Assembly: GCA_016927455.1 (NCBI GenBank)
Contig: JAFGMQ010000090.1
Coordinates: 1 to 32,769 of the forward strand
DNA from: Deltaproteobacteria bacterium
Lineage (GTDB): Bacteria > Desulfobacterota > DSM-4660 > Desulfatiglandales > Desulfatiglandaceae
Direction: 5' to 3'
DNA: 32,769 bases
The notes under the pieces: model-generated
Told to the model about the DNA's origin: nothing
The model's input: only the letters and a program-made list of their open reading frames with translations
Database searches by the model: none
Made by a program: the position numbers and the translations under genes
Part shown: in pieces, positions 1 to 8,189 of the stretch
How the letters are laid out: the number at the start of each line of letters is the position of its first letter
Position numbering within the stretch: the stretch's first letter is position 1

Positions 1-970
1 ACATTGCAGTATTCTTGGTTATTAAGCGGGGAAGAAGGTATTTTAGCTGGGCAAGTTCAACCTGAAGTTTTCCTTCCCTTGTCTGTGCCCGCTGTGCAAA
101 TATGTCGAGTATAAGCTGAGTTCTGTCAATAACCTTAAGGTCTATTTGATCTGTTATGGAACGCACCTGTGACGGATTCAGTTCCTGATCGAAGATAATA
201 ATTGTGGATCCCTTCTGGAGTGCAAGAATTGCAAGCTCCTGAAGTTTTCCAAGTCCCATAAGAAATCTGGAATCAGCCTTTACGCGCTGCTGCAGAATAG
301 TTTCCACAACATCAATGCCGCCTGATTCAGCAAGCTCTTTTAATTCTGCCAGGGAGTCTTCAGCCCTCTTTCTGGATGCTGTTGTAACGCTTACAAGCAG
401 GGCCCTTTCCCTCCCTGAATCCGCGTCATACAGAGCCCTTGATTGTGAAAGCTCTTCTTCAAGCGCCTGAATCAGGTCAAGACATCCTATTTCCAATTGG
501 TGGTTATTTATGGCAGGCAATATCCGACAGGAATTTTCATCTGAAACCCCTGGCATAATATGCCCCATATATATCTGATCAGGCAGGCCTTCTTCATTTA
601 TTGTTACTGCTGCCATCAGATCAAGTCGTAAAAGGGCCAGGTCTGTAATGTCATCCCTGTCTAACGGTTCACTTTTAAGATGGGTATGTATGCACCTTAA
701 GCCTTTCAGCCTGCCTGGAGCCGTTCTGTATTCACTTGTATCCGGAATAATAATACCCTGTTGTTTGCCAATGATTACATATGCTATTCTTCCTAAACGG
801 TTTACAAGAAGACCTATTTGACGACGAATTTCATGCGAGATGGAGCATATCTCACGTGACAGTTCAGGTGTGACAAGAAATTCCGTAGGTATGCGGCGAC
901 GGTACAGATTTTCAAGCCTGCGAATCTGATTTGACTTTAGCCCCAGGGTTGTCCCGAAAATTTTCTTCAT
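1..970 (-). CDS. hflX: GTPase HflX, N-terminal part (truncated by window edge)
   Basis: Reverse-strand reading from ATG at 970 gives MKKIFGTTLGLKSNQIRRLENLYRRRIPTEFLVTPELSREICSISHEIRRQIGLLVNRLGRIAYVIIG...RLKGLRCIHTHL...LVSVTTASRKRAEDSLAELKELAESGGIDVVETILQQR...ADSRFLMGLGKLQELAILALQKGSTIIIFDQELNPSQVRSITDQIDLKVIDRTQLILDIFAQRAQTREGKLQVELAQLKYLLPRL, matching the HflX N-terminal domain. The frame is open to the window edge, so it is missing from the ORF track. Confidence 0.88.
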   Translation of the reverse strand, partial: MKKIFGTTLGLKSNQIRRLENLYRRRIPTEFLVTPELSREICSISHEIRRQIGLLVNRLGRIAYVIIGKQQGIIIPDTSEYRTAPGRLKGLRCIHTHLKSEPLDRDDITDLALLRLDLMAAVTINEEGLPDQIYMGHIMPGVSDENSCRILPAINNHQLEIGCLDLIQALEEELSQSRALYDADSGRERALLVSVTTASRKRAEDSLAELKELAESGGIDVVETILQQRVKADSRFLMGLGKLQELAILALQKGSTIIIFDQELNPSQVRSITDQIDLKVIDRTQLILDIFAQRAQTREGKLQVELAQLKYLLPRLITKNTAM

Positions 971-988
971 GTCAGAACAGTATCAGAT

Positions 989-1642
989 TCATAGACCCAG
1001 ATCCTGGTTAATCAAGACTATCTTTATCCTGCCCCTGGGATAGGATTTTTCCGTAATTGTCCAGTAATTACATATCCGGTCCGGACTGCTGCACTCTTCA
1101 CAGAAAGAGGTCTTAATGCAGGGTGTTTTTTTATCAAGCCGCATTGCATTTGCCGGTGCCGCATAATTCTTTATTCTGAACATTGCCTCATCCAGATCGG
1201 AAACGATTTTATTTCGACCTGCAAGGATCAATACATTTTTAGGGCCGAATGTAATAGCCGCAACCCTGTTCCCTATCATGTCAAGATTGACGAGAACGCC
1301 TGTGTCAACTACCGCATTCGTCCCGGTAATGAAAAGATCAGCAAGCAGGGCCTTACGCCGCATCTCAGATTTCTTTTCAGTTGAAACGCTTTTATCAAAC
1401 ACATCAATGACTTCAAATCCTGAGTTTCCCTTTATGGATTCATACAGTCCGGTAGCCATAAATGTCATTGATCCGCCCCATGACACGCTTTTCGCCCCTG
1501 TCTCAGGGATTATGATATCTTCAGCAACCCTTTTTGCATCTTCAGCATCTTCAGCTGTAAATACTTCAAAATTATTTGCTTCAAGGGCTGTTTTCAGGTT
1601 ATCAATACGCTTCTTCCAATAGTTATCAACCGGCTTATCCAT
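989..1642 (-). CDS. LUD-domain protein (LutC/YkgG-like)
   Basis: ORF 989..1675; likely start is MDKPVDNYWKKRIDNLK at 1642 with GGAGGTAAT just upstream. Motifs SVSWGGSMTF and FITGTNAVVDTGVLVNLDMIGNRVAAITFGPKNVLILAGRNKIV are typical of LUD-domain proteins. Confidence 0.82.
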   Translation of the reverse strand: MDKPVDNYWKKRIDNLKTALEANNFEVFTAEDAEDAKRVAEDIIIPETGAKSVSWGGSMTFMATGLYESIKGNSGFEVIDVFDKSVSTEKKSEMRRKALLADLFITGTNAVVDTGVLVNLDMIGNRVAAITFGPKNVLILAGRNKIVSDLDEAMFRIKNYAAPANAMRLDKKTPCIKTSFCEECSSPDRICNYWTITEKSYPRGRIKIVLINQDLGL

Positions 1643-1786
1643 ATTACCTCCTTCCGGGTGTCGCCTGACAGACAAAAATATCTTTCATCATGCCAGAGCA
1701 TAATTTGAAACAATAGCATGACACTCTTTATTAGTTAACATTAGTTATTTGTTGTAACACTTTAGATATATTAATATAATATTCTG

Positions 1787-2428
1787 TCAATAAAGTGTCT
1801 TCCTTTTTTTCTGCTGTCTTCCGGTTACCAGGCCAATAAGCAGACCGGCCAAAAGAACAAGTGCGCCCGCAGCAAACCATTTATGTCTTTGCGACAAATT
1901 CAGGCTTTCATAGCGGGTTTTCAATTCCTGAAGTTCCGCCCTCGCAGATTCAAGCTTTGTGACGGCGTCATCATAGGCTGCCTTTACATTTATGTAATCA
2001 GCAGATTCCTTAATCAGTTCTTCATGCTGTTTCCGCAGTTTCTGGTAGTCACCAGGATAATTTTTAAGCTCCTTCCATTCCTTTTCAATGCGGTCGAGTT
2101 TTTCTTTTAGCTTTTCATTCTCGTTCCTTAAAGAAAGGGCTTCCTTTTCCCAGGGAAGCCGGGTAATAAGGTAGCGATTCATTACCCAGCCTTCCCTGTC
2201 TTTCAGATCAGATTCGAGTATCTGGACACGGCTCCAGTCATCCTGGGCCTCAAGCACCTCCACCGCCTGCCCTGAACTCAGGAATGTAATGATTTTATTC
2301 TGTATGCTCGGACCGCTCCGAAGGGTAATCTTGATTGAATCACTTACATATGCCTTTTCAGCTGAACTCACCTGCGTGAATGAACACACAAACAATATAA
2401 CCATAAGGATAATTTCAATTTTTTTCAT
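1787..2428 (-). CDS. SH3-domain protein with signal peptide, coiled coil and C-terminal TM (TIGR04211-like)
   Basis: N-terminal signal-like segment, SH3b-like AYVSDSIKITLRSGPSIQNKIITFLSSGQAVEVLEAQDDWSRVQ, long coiled coil, C-terminal TM helix WFAAGALVLLAGLLIGLVTG and basic tail. Confidence 0.8.
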   Translation of the reverse strand: MKKIEIILMVILFVCSFTQVSSAEKAYVSDSIKITLRSGPSIQNKIITFLSSGQAVEVLEAQDDWSRVQILESDLKDREGWVMNRYLITRLPWEKEALSLRNENEKLKEKLDRIEKEWKELKNYPGDYQKLRKQHEELIKESADYINVKAAYDDAVTKLESARAELQELKTRYESLNLSQRHKWFAAGALVLLAGLLIGLVTGRQQKKRKTLY

Positions 2429-2467
2429 TCTTAATACCTGAGATAGATGATGTATTCCGAGTATTCC

Positions 2468-2935
2468 CTAAACATTCTTCCTTTTGTACCTGCCGGTCAG
2501 CTCTCCCTTAGAAACGATATGGCCTTTCATGGCCGTTACCAGATCATTTTTTGTAGATCCCGGAGGAAGATCAATCTCAATATCCAGTGCAAATATTTTA
2601 AAGAAATACCTGTGAGTCCCGCCGGGAGGACACGGCCCGCCGTAGCCCAATTTCCTGAAATCATTCAGACCATGCCTTGCTCCATTTTCAAATACCTTAT
2701 TGGGCGGCATATGTTCTGGAAGCCCTGTCGCAGTTGCGGGTATGTTAAAAATAACCCAGTGTACCCAGTCTCCTGCCGGTGCATCAGGATCATCGCAGAT
2801 CAATGCAAGGCTTTTTGAATTTTCCGGGATACCGATCCACTCAAGGGCCGGAGAAATATCCTTTCCGTCACAGGTATATTCCGCAGGAATCATACCCCCC
2901 TGGTCAAAGAAAGGGCTGGTGATTTTTATTGCCAT
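2468..2935 (-). CDS. YbhB/YbcL family Raf kinase inhibitor-like (PEBP) protein
   Basis: MAIKITSPFFDQGGMIPAEYTCDGKDISPALEWIGIPENSKSLALICDDPDAPAGDWVHWVIFNIPA...YGGPCPPGGTHRYFFKIFALD is diagnostic of PEBP. Start taken as ATG at 2935 rather than the longer ORF start at 3049, which would overlap moaC. Confidence 0.9.
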   Translation of the reverse strand: MAIKITSPFFDQGGMIPAEYTCDGKDISPALEWIGIPENSKSLALICDDPDAPAGDWVHWVIFNIPATATGLPEHMPPNKVFENGARHGLNDFRKLGYGGPCPPGGTHRYFFKIFALDIEIDLPPGSTKNDLVTAMKGHIVSKGELTGRYKRKNV

Positions 2936-2969
2936 AAAATTACCTCCTTTGCCTATCATTTCTCCCGGC

Positions 2970-3404
2970 TTAATTCTCCTTTTTTTTCCATCTGACCTTA
3001 ATATCTTTAATAGCTGTCGATGGATACTGGCCTTCCCCGTCTTTTTCAAGGTATTTTACCATATCCCAGACAGTATTAAGGGCAATAGAAACACCTACAA
3101 GCGCTTCCATTTCAACGCCGGTTCTTGCCTGAGCCTTTACCAGGCATCTTGCCTCTATATGGGTCTCAGATACTTCAAACGTAACCGTTACAGCGTCAAG
3201 CGCTATCTGGTGGCAATGCGGAATAAGAAGGTGAGTCTGTTTTGCTGCATTGATACCTGATATTTCCCCTACCAGTAAAGGATCTCCTTTCTTTATCATT
3301 CCGCTTCTGATTTTATTGAGTGTATCAGTTGAAAGCACTATTATTCCCGATGCTTCCGCTGACCTTTTTATGACAGGTTTTTCAGTAATATCTATAATCC
3401 CCAT
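2970..3404 (-). CDS. moaC: Cyclic pyranopterin monophosphate synthase MoaC
   Basis: MGIIDITEKPVIKRSAEASGIIVLS...KQTHLLIPHCHQIALDAVTVTFEV...ARTGVEMEALVGVSIALNTVWDMVKYLEKD: MoaC signature PHCH and GVEMEAL blocks. Confidence 0.92.
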   Translation of the reverse strand: MGIIDITEKPVIKRSAEASGIIVLSTDTLNKIRSGMIKKGDPLLVGEISGINAAKQTHLLIPHCHQIALDAVTVTFEVSETHIEARCLVKAQARTGVEMEALVGVSIALNTVWDMVKYLEKDGEGQYPSTAIKDIKVRWKKKEN

Positions 3405-3424
3405 TTTCTTACCATCCTCTCTGA

Positions 3425-3781
3425 TTATTTAAAAAACTCCTTCTTTTTTGAAGCCTCTTTCTTTATGCGGTTAACGGCATCTTCAAGCGCTGGAAATACA
3501 TGTTCCCGGGTATCTCCACCTACGACAACAGCCATTACTTCATCTCCAACCTTGAGACGCCCGCCATAAGTCTCAATCTTTACATCAACTATGCCTTCCA
3601 TAGCCTTTATTTCATTAATTATATTATCAACAGATTTTTCGTCAAACAAAACCTCTATCTCCGTAACGGTTCCTCCGTTCAGAGAAAACCCCCTGACTAC
3701 ACCCAGGTGGCTTGCAATCATACCCATCCTGAAATAATCAGGATTTTTCTTCATTTCAATAATCATGCTGTTCAGGCTCAT
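3425..3781 (-). CDS. Divergent MoaE-like molybdenum cofactor biosynthesis protein
   Basis: 118 aa with MoaE-like layout (GVVRGFSLNGGTVTEIEVLFDE...AMEGIVDVKIETYGGRLKVGDEVMAVVVGGDTREHVFPALEDAVNRIKKE), directly upstream of moaC; canonical MoaE motifs are degenerate. Confidence 0.72.
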   Translation of the reverse strand: MSLNSMIIEMKKNPDYFRMGMIASHLGVVRGFSLNGGTVTEIEVLFDEKSVDNIINEIKAMEGIVDVKIETYGGRLKVGDEVMAVVVGGDTREHVFPALEDAVNRIKKEASKKKEFFK

Positions 3782-3833
3782 GATTTAACCTCCTCCAGTT
3801 TACTAAAGAATATTTGTTTTTGAACCCTGAACC

Positions 3834-5108
3834 TCAGTTTTCCCGGTCCAGGTTGAAGAGCCTCCTTGTAACATCGATATACATGTCCAGGGACGGCCTG
3901 TCTGACCTGCCCTTCAAAAAAAGTATGGGGTCATTAAGTATCTTTTCTGCAACAGACTTTGTCAGTGTTTGAACTGCCTCCTTCTGCTCCGGCGTCATCT
4001 TGAGCAATACGCCATCACTCTTTTTGAGTTCAGCCCGGATTATGGACTCGCTCTTTTTTTTCAGGGAAATAATCGTCGGCACGGCCGCCAGTGTTTTTAT
4101 CCATTTTTCAAATTTAATGCATTCTTCCATTACAATCCGCTCTGCCTTTACGGCTTCCTGCTGCCGGTGGGCCATATTCATTTTTATAACACCTTTCAGG
4201 TCATCTATATCATAGACATATACGTTGGAAAGACTGTTAATCTGTGGCTCGATATTCCTTGGCACTGCGATATCAATAAAAAACAAAGGCCTGTTTCGCC
4301 TTTTCCTGATAGATTTTTTTGCCTGATCACAGGTGATTATATATTCTTTTGATGCAGTTGAAGCAATTACAATGTCAACCTCCTGCAGCTGAAGGTCAAT
4401 TTCCTCAAAGGAAACAGGCCTGGCATCGATTATTTCTGCAACCCTGACAGCCCGATCGAAAGTTCGGTTTGCCACGGATATTGATCCCGCACCCTGCGCC
4501 CTGAGATTCTTTGCCGCAAGCTCCGCCATTTCTCCAGCCCCGATAAGAAGCACCTTTTTACCCTTAATTTCATGGAAGATTTTTTTTGCCAGTTCAACAG
4601 CAGCATAGCTTATTGATACGGCTGATTCGCAGATTAGAGTTTCGGTCCTTACTCTTTTTGCCACATGAAATGCGCGGTGCATCAGCCTGTTAAGGATAAC
4701 TCCGGCCGTCTTCTCTTTAGTTGCCTGCGAATATGCCTCCTTTATCTGCCCGAGAATCTGTGGTTCTCCTGTAACCAGTGAATCAAGGCTGGAAGCAACC
4801 CTGAATACATGCAAAACAGCATCCATATCCTCATGTGTATAGAGATTTGGTGAAAATTCAGATTCCGGAATATTACCCATCCTTGACATTAAAGAAATTA
4901 TGGATTTTCTTGCCTCTGAAGCGTCTTCTGCTGTAACCAGTGCCTCCACTCTGTTGCAGGTGGAAATAAAAAGGCCTTCCCTTATGCAGTCAATATGCCT
5001 TATGGCATCAAGGGCCACAGCAACGCCTTCCGCCTCTGCTGCGAGGCATTCCCTCAATTCAACAGGCGCTGTCTCATGGTTCATGCCTATATTTATAATC
5101 TTAATCAT
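3834..5108 (-). CDS. hemA: Glutamyl-tRNA reductase HemA
   Basis: MIKIINIGMNHETAPVELRECLA...GLFISTCNRVEALV...SSLDSLVTGEPQILGQIKEAYSQA...VLLIGAGEMAELAAKNL: all GluTR motifs. The ORF-track start at 5315 is upstream of the real N-terminus; start at 5108 overlaps the ccsA stop codon (ATGA). Confidence 0.97.
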   Translation of the reverse strand: MIKIINIGMNHETAPVELRECLAAEAEGVAVALDAIRHIDCIREGLFISTCNRVEALVTAEDASEARKSIISLMSRMGNIPESEFSPNLYTHEDMDAVLHVFRVASSLDSLVTGEPQILGQIKEAYSQATKEKTAGVILNRLMHRAFHVAKRVRTETLICESAVSISYAAVELAKKIFHEIKGKKVLLIGAGEMAELAAKNLRAQGAGSISVANRTFDRAVRVAEIIDARPVSFEEIDLQLQEVDIVIASTASKEYIITCDQAKKSIRKRRNRPLFFIDIAVPRNIEPQINSLSNVYVYDIDDLKGVIKMNMAHRQQEAVKAERIVMEECIKFEKWIKTLAAVPTIISLKKKSESIIRAELKKSDGVLLKMTPEQKEAVQTLTKSVAEKILNDPILFLKGRSDRPSLDMYIDVTRRLFNLDREN

Positions 5109-5947
5109 AGTGCTTCCTGCAATCCAAGACTCCTGAAACTGTGATAACCTCCCAGTAGATGGCTTACCCCTGCAAATGTAAAAATTAAAATCAAGAAGCA
5201 TATTATACTCAGCACCGCAGCCTTTCTTCCCTGCCAGCCGGCGGCAAGTCTCTGATGAATAAGAGCTGCATAAAAAAGCCAGGTGATAAGAGACCAGACT
5301 TCTTTCGGATCCCACTGCCAGTAAGCGCCAAGGACCTGCTGAGCATAGACGGAACCTGCCACCATCCCAAGGGTAATAAAAGCAAAACCATATGAAACAG
5401 AGTAATAATTAACTGTATCAAGGGTTGCAAGAGACGGCAGCCTGTTAAAAAATGCCCCCATTCTTTTGTGTTTAATATGATATTCCTGGATCAGGTACAT
5501 TACGGCTGCCATGAATCCTATTGCAAGCATGCCATTACCTGCAAAAATGACTGCGATATGAATTGTAAGCCAAAGGCTCCTGAATACAGGTTTTACAGGA
5601 ACTTCTATCCAGGGCATGGTTGAGGAAAGGATCATCAGGAATAATGCAAGCGGCGCTACAAAAGAACCTAATACCTTCAGTCTGAATTTAAGCTGAAAAA
5701 CCAGGTAAACACCTATTATGCTCCATGAGAAAAAGGAAAGCGCCTCCTTGAAATGAATAACAGGTGCTGCGCCGGAAGACAGATAATACCTGTAAACCCA
5801 GAAAACTGTATGGCAGACAAATCCTGCAGAAAGAATCCAGTATGACCACCAGAACAGAGTCTTTTTCTGTTTGAATGCAAACAGAACCAGCCCTACTGTC
5901 GCAAGCAGTTCAAGAAAAACAGAAATATAAAACCAGGTACTTCCCAT
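5105..5947 (-). CDS. ccsA: CcsA/HemX-like cytochrome c biogenesis membrane protein
   Basis: Multi-TM protein with CcsA signature WQWDPKEVWSLITWLFYAALIHQRLAAGWQGRKAAVLSIICF...FAGVSHLLGGYHSF. Confidence 0.9.
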   Translation of the reverse strand: MGSTWFYISVFLELLATVGLVLFAFKQKKTLFWWSYWILSAGFVCHTVFWVYRYYLSSGAAPVIHFKEALSFFSWSIIGVYLVFQLKFRLKVLGSFVAPLALFLMILSSTMPWIEVPVKPVFRSLWLTIHIAVIFAGNGMLAIGFMAAVMYLIQEYHIKHKRMGAFFNRLPSLATLDTVNYYSVSYGFAFITLGMVAGSVYAQQVLGAYWQWDPKEVWSLITWLFYAALIHQRLAAGWQGRKAAVLSIICFLILIFTFAGVSHLLGGYHSFRSLGLQEAL

Positions 5948-6050
5948 TCGAAATCCTCATATCCAGGGGCAACGGCCCGATTGCATACAGACTCTCTTTT
6001 TTTATAACTATATTTCCGGCTCTGCATAAAAAGCATAATAGATTACTCGA

Positions 6051-6749
6051 TCATTTATGCTTCAAGGGTTTTAAACGCCTAACTCCGACCCTGTGCTTCA
6101 GGCATTGATCTAAAGAAAGCTCACTGGGGAGTGCGTTCGTCAGTATTTCTTCAATTTGCAGATGATCATTCCGGGCCAGGGCATCAAGAATTTCCGAATT
6201 GATAATCTTATCGAAAACCCGCTTATTTTCATCCTGCGACAGCCCTTTTTTTAGAACTTCCTTTCGGATATCACCCATTATTGACAGCAGAGAATCGTAT
6301 TCCCTGCCAAACTGACAAGACAGCTCTTTTCTGATTTTTTTTGCAAGTGCCGGACTTTTTCCCGACGTTGAAACTGCAATTAAAAGTTCTCCCTTTCTGA
6401 CAATTGAAGGTACTATGAAATCGCAGTCGGAAGGCTGGTCAACTGTATTTGTCAGCACTCCGGATTTCCTTGCACTTCTGCTGATTTCATGGTTCAGCTT
6501 TTTGTCGTCAGTTGCTATTATTATTATAAAAGCGTCCTTTAAATATATTTCATTATACTCGATTCCAATGTGGCGGATCCTGCCCGATTCAACCAGGGTT
6601 TTTAGTTTTTTTGTCAATTTTCTGCTTATTACATCAATTAAAGCGCCGAATTCAAGAAATGTCTCGATTTTTCTCTGTGCGACCCTGCCTCCTCCAATTA
6701 CGAGGATCTTTTTACCTTCAAGCTCAATAAAAATAGGGTAATAACTCAT
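6051..6749 (-). CDS. Precorrin-2 dehydrogenase / sirohydrochlorin ferrochelatase (Met8/CysG-N type)
   Basis: MSYYPIFIELEGKKILVIGGGRVAQRKIETFLEFGALIDVISRKL...TDDKKLNHEISRSARKSGVLTNTVDQPSDCDFIVPSIVRKGELLIAVSTSGKSPALAKKIRKEL: diagnostic siroheme synthase N-terminal domain. Confidence 0.95.
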   Translation of the reverse strand: MSYYPIFIELEGKKILVIGGGRVAQRKIETFLEFGALIDVISRKLTKKLKTLVESGRIRHIGIEYNEIYLKDAFIIIIATDDKKLNHEISRSARKSGVLTNTVDQPSDCDFIVPSIVRKGELLIAVSTSGKSPALAKKIRKELSCQFGREYDSLLSIMGDIRKEVLKKGLSQDENKRVFDKIINSEILDALARNDHLQIEEILTNALPSELSLDQCLKHRVGVRRLKPLKHK

Positions 6750-6757
6750 TTTGCTCC

Positions 6758-7918
6758 TTAAATATACCTGTCCACCATCTGGGCTATCAGCCTCTCGACA
6801 CCATCAACTCCATCCTTTTCTGATACTTCCTGAACAAGCGCCTCTATTTTTCCAAAAGCAGCTGGATCACGGGTTAAATCATCGGTTGAAGAATAAAGGC
6901 CGCCTCTGCGTCCGACCCTGTAGATAAGGCGTTCCGATTCAGAAAGCCCCTGGTATTTTTTAATAACACCGAGCATTTTATCTCTGTCTTCGGGAAATTT
7001 CCCTGACACTTCTTCAAGAAGATTCATTATATGATCACTCGTTACAGTGCTTGAAATTCCATCCAGGGTCTCAATAAACAACCTGATTTCTTCAACAAGC
7101 ATGTCATCGGTCTGCATGCTGAAACTTCCGTCCTTCAAATTCCTGAAAAGAGGGGCACGCTCAGGTATTCTAAGGCTTCTGATCCTTATAAAATGCGGGT
7201 TTATCTGATTCAGGACCTTTGCCGTTTCAACCGCATGCTCCTTCCACATCGACTGCCCGCCCAAACCTGGCATTACATATTCCGACAGTTCAAGTCCGGC
7301 TTCAATTATTCTTTTTCCTGCCTCAATATGCTGCTCAGCAGTAACCCCTTTTCTTATGAATTTGAGAACCGGATTATACCCGCTCTCCATACCCACATGG
7401 ACTCTGTCCAACCCTGCGTTTCGGATTCTGATCAGCGACTCCAGTGACTTCCGAACTATGGTTCGTGATCTTGAATAAGTTGTTACCCTGGTAATCTCAG
7501 GAAAGGTTTTTCTCAGGAACTCAAGAATTTCAACCAGATCAGGCGTCCTGAGTATGAGATTGTCAGCATCCTGCAGAAAACAGGCTCCGGTACCGTAATA
7601 CAGCCATGCAGCAATGCTTCGGTAGGCTTCGCTATAGCCGGGATCTTCAAAGATATATCTGACTACCTCGTTATTGACTGACCCGCTGTAGCCCAGCCTC
7701 CAGGAAAGCGCCTTTATGTCGTCAGCTGCCTCTCTGGCAGTCCTTATGTCATCCTTCACTTCCCCGGTGCTTCTCAATGAGAACTTTTCTTTTTTATATA
7801 CAGGACAGAAAAGGCACTGATTCCATGGACAGTTACGTGTCACCCTCAACAAAAGGCTTCGTGCTTCATTAGGGGGTCTTATGGGCCCCTGTTCAAATAA
7901 TAATTTCTTTTCAGTCAT
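6758..7918 (-). CDS. Radical SAM protein with CX4CX2C cluster motif
   Basis: MTEKKLLFEQGPIRPPNEARSLLLRVTRNCPWNQCLFCPVYKKEKFSLRS...VTTYSRSRTIVRKS...GLDRVHVGMESGYNPVLKFIRKGVT. Start at 7918 is preceded by GGTGG; the track start at 7954 is less likely. Confidence 0.88.
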   Translation of the reverse strand: MTEKKLLFEQGPIRPPNEARSLLLRVTRNCPWNQCLFCPVYKKEKFSLRSTGEVKDDIRTAREAADDIKALSWRLGYSGSVNNEVVRYIFEDPGYSEAYRSIAAWLYYGTGACFLQDADNLILRTPDLVEILEFLRKTFPEITRVTTYSRSRTIVRKSLESLIRIRNAGLDRVHVGMESGYNPVLKFIRKGVTAEQHIEAGKRIIEAGLELSEYVMPGLGGQSMWKEHAVETAKVLNQINPHFIRIRSLRIPERAPLFRNLKDGSFSMQTDDMLVEEIRLFIETLDGISSTVTSDHIMNLLEEVSGKFPEDRDKMLGVIKKYQGLSESERLIYRVGRRGGLYSSTDDLTRDPAAFGKIEALVQEVSEKDGVDGVERLIAQMVDRYI

Positions 7919-8189
7919 GAATAATATACCACCTTCTTTTTTATGGTTCTTCAATATGCCCTGACAAAAAATACCTGAGTTATTATTATCAGTATAATAT
8001 CATATTTCCCTTCAGAAATCACCTTTGCAATCATACCCTAAATCTGATTTGAGGCAACCCTGACTGATAAAATGGAATTCTATAATTGAAGAGGGTCACG
8101 AGTTGTGCAACCTGTTTCTCTGGCTGGCAGTTGAAAGTATCTTCATATATAAAAGGTTATCCGGCCTCCTTTTGATATAACTGCAGGGG

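Noticed and set aside
1540-1562. Short tandem repeat CATCTTCAG x2
   Set aside because: Encodes the AEDAEDA stretch in the LUD protein; only two copies and explained by coding sequence.
2700-3260. 186-aa plus-strand ORF
   Set aside because: Antisense across the PEBP and moaC genes, with no recognisable domain.
7955-8189. Longer intergenic gap considered for a riboswitch, sRNA or tRNA
   Set aside because: No cloverleaf, no recognisable cobalamin or Moco riboswitch core, and no clear hairpin plus U-tract could be identified by eye; a covariance-model scan would be needed.
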